From Pseudomonadota bacterium (GTDB lineage Bacteria > Pseudomonadota > Alphaproteobacteria > Rhizobiales > Rhizobiaceae), in contig JAEXXS010000145.1 in the NCBI GenBank assembly GCA_023451915.1, positions 1 through 5,181 on the forward strand: a stretch of 5,181 bases of DNA, in the 5' to 3' direction. The notes below the pieces were generated by a model. That model did no database searches. It was not told the origin of the DNA and saw nothing but the letters and a program-made list of their open reading frames with translations. The translations under genes and the position numbers were made by a program. Of the stretch, positions 5,082-5,181 are shown piece by piece. The number at the start of each line of letters is the position of its first letter. The stretch's first letter is position 1.

Positions 5082-5181
5082 ATGCGAGCGGCACGCTCTG
5101 CCTATCCGGTGGTTTGGCGTATCATGGATGCGCTGGAAGCAATCGCAGCCTTTCTATGGCCCGCGCGGTTTAACCGCGCTG
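5082..5181 (+). CDS. 5' end of the next operon gene, probably an ABC permease (partial)
   Basis: An open frame begins with ATG at 5082, preceded by AGGA (5070-5073) at 8 bases, and runs off the window after 33 codons. An in-frame TGA at 5076-5078 rules out an earlier start. The visible peptide begins MRAARSAYPVVW and ends in WPARFNRA, rich in basic and aromatic residues, as in the cytoplasmic tail ahead of a first membrane helix. No membrane span or EAA loop is reached, so the permease call comes from context: an ATPase and binding-protein gene lie just upstream and a permease is still missing. A second Met at 5124 is an alternative start. Its existence as a gene is likely, its function inferred. 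Confidence 0.5.
   Translation, partial: MRAARSAYPVVWRIMDALEAIAAFLWPARFNRA
5163..5179. repeat. 17-bp palindrome at the window end
   Basis: GCGCGGTT and AACCGCGC are perfect reverse complements around a single central T (5171). As RNA, six or seven pairs could form. It lies inside the partial reading frame (encoding roughly ARFNRA) and may be coincidence of coding sequence or a small structured element. Confidence 0.4.

Noticed and set aside
5045..5173. GTG-initiated 42-codon frame after the binding-protein gene
   Set aside because: It starts inside a hairpin and ends at TAA within the window. The overlapping ATG frame at 5082 has a better ribosome binding site and stays open to the end.
1..5181. 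CRISPR array, tRNA, rRNA, phage or defence genes
   Set aside because: No regularly spaced repeats, no cloverleaf-like sequence and no such protein motifs were found. All clear genes are metabolic or transport genes.

Overview
The window looks like chromosomal DNA of an alphaproteobacterium of the Brucella/Ochrobactrum/Rhizobium group. This rests on fairly GC-rich coding sequence, a PurC paralog of the rhizobial PurC2 type carrying a SyrB-like tail, and a Tat-exported PotD-like binding protein encoded in an ABC import operon. The assignment comes from protein features recognised by eye, not from a database search. All recognisable genes are on the + strand.

Layout. The first 15 bases may be the last codons of an upstream gene (stop at 13-15), followed by a good terminator-like hairpin (31-59). 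Next comes a 458-codon gene (183-1559). Its first ~315 residues are a SAICAR synthetase (purine biosynthesis) and its last ~140 residues are a Lys/Ala-rich linker, a helix-turn-helix and a leucine-zipper-like helix. A perfect 13-bp hairpin lies just behind it. A ~310-bp gene-free stretch (1560-1869) then holds several inverted repeats and, probably, the promoter of the next unit.

That second unit runs SDR oxidoreductase (1873-2646), ABC importer ATPase with TOBE domain (2724-3860), Tat-secreted periplasmic binding protein (3905-5020) and a gene cut by the window end (5082 onward) that is probably a permease. The spacing (about 45-80 bp) and common strand suggest one operon. Hairpins in two of the gaps (2647-2666 and 5025-5056) may tune the amounts of the individual proteins. 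The simplest reading is that the transporter imports a small organic solute, of the kind handled by polyamine/amino-acid-type (PotABCD-like) importers, and that the NADP-type SDR oxidises or reduces it. The substrate cannot be read from the sequence.

The most unusual item is the fusion of a metabolic enzyme (PurC paralog) to a SyrB/IS3-OrfA-like DNA-binding module. No CRISPR array, tRNA, rRNA, insertion sequence or phage gene was seen.
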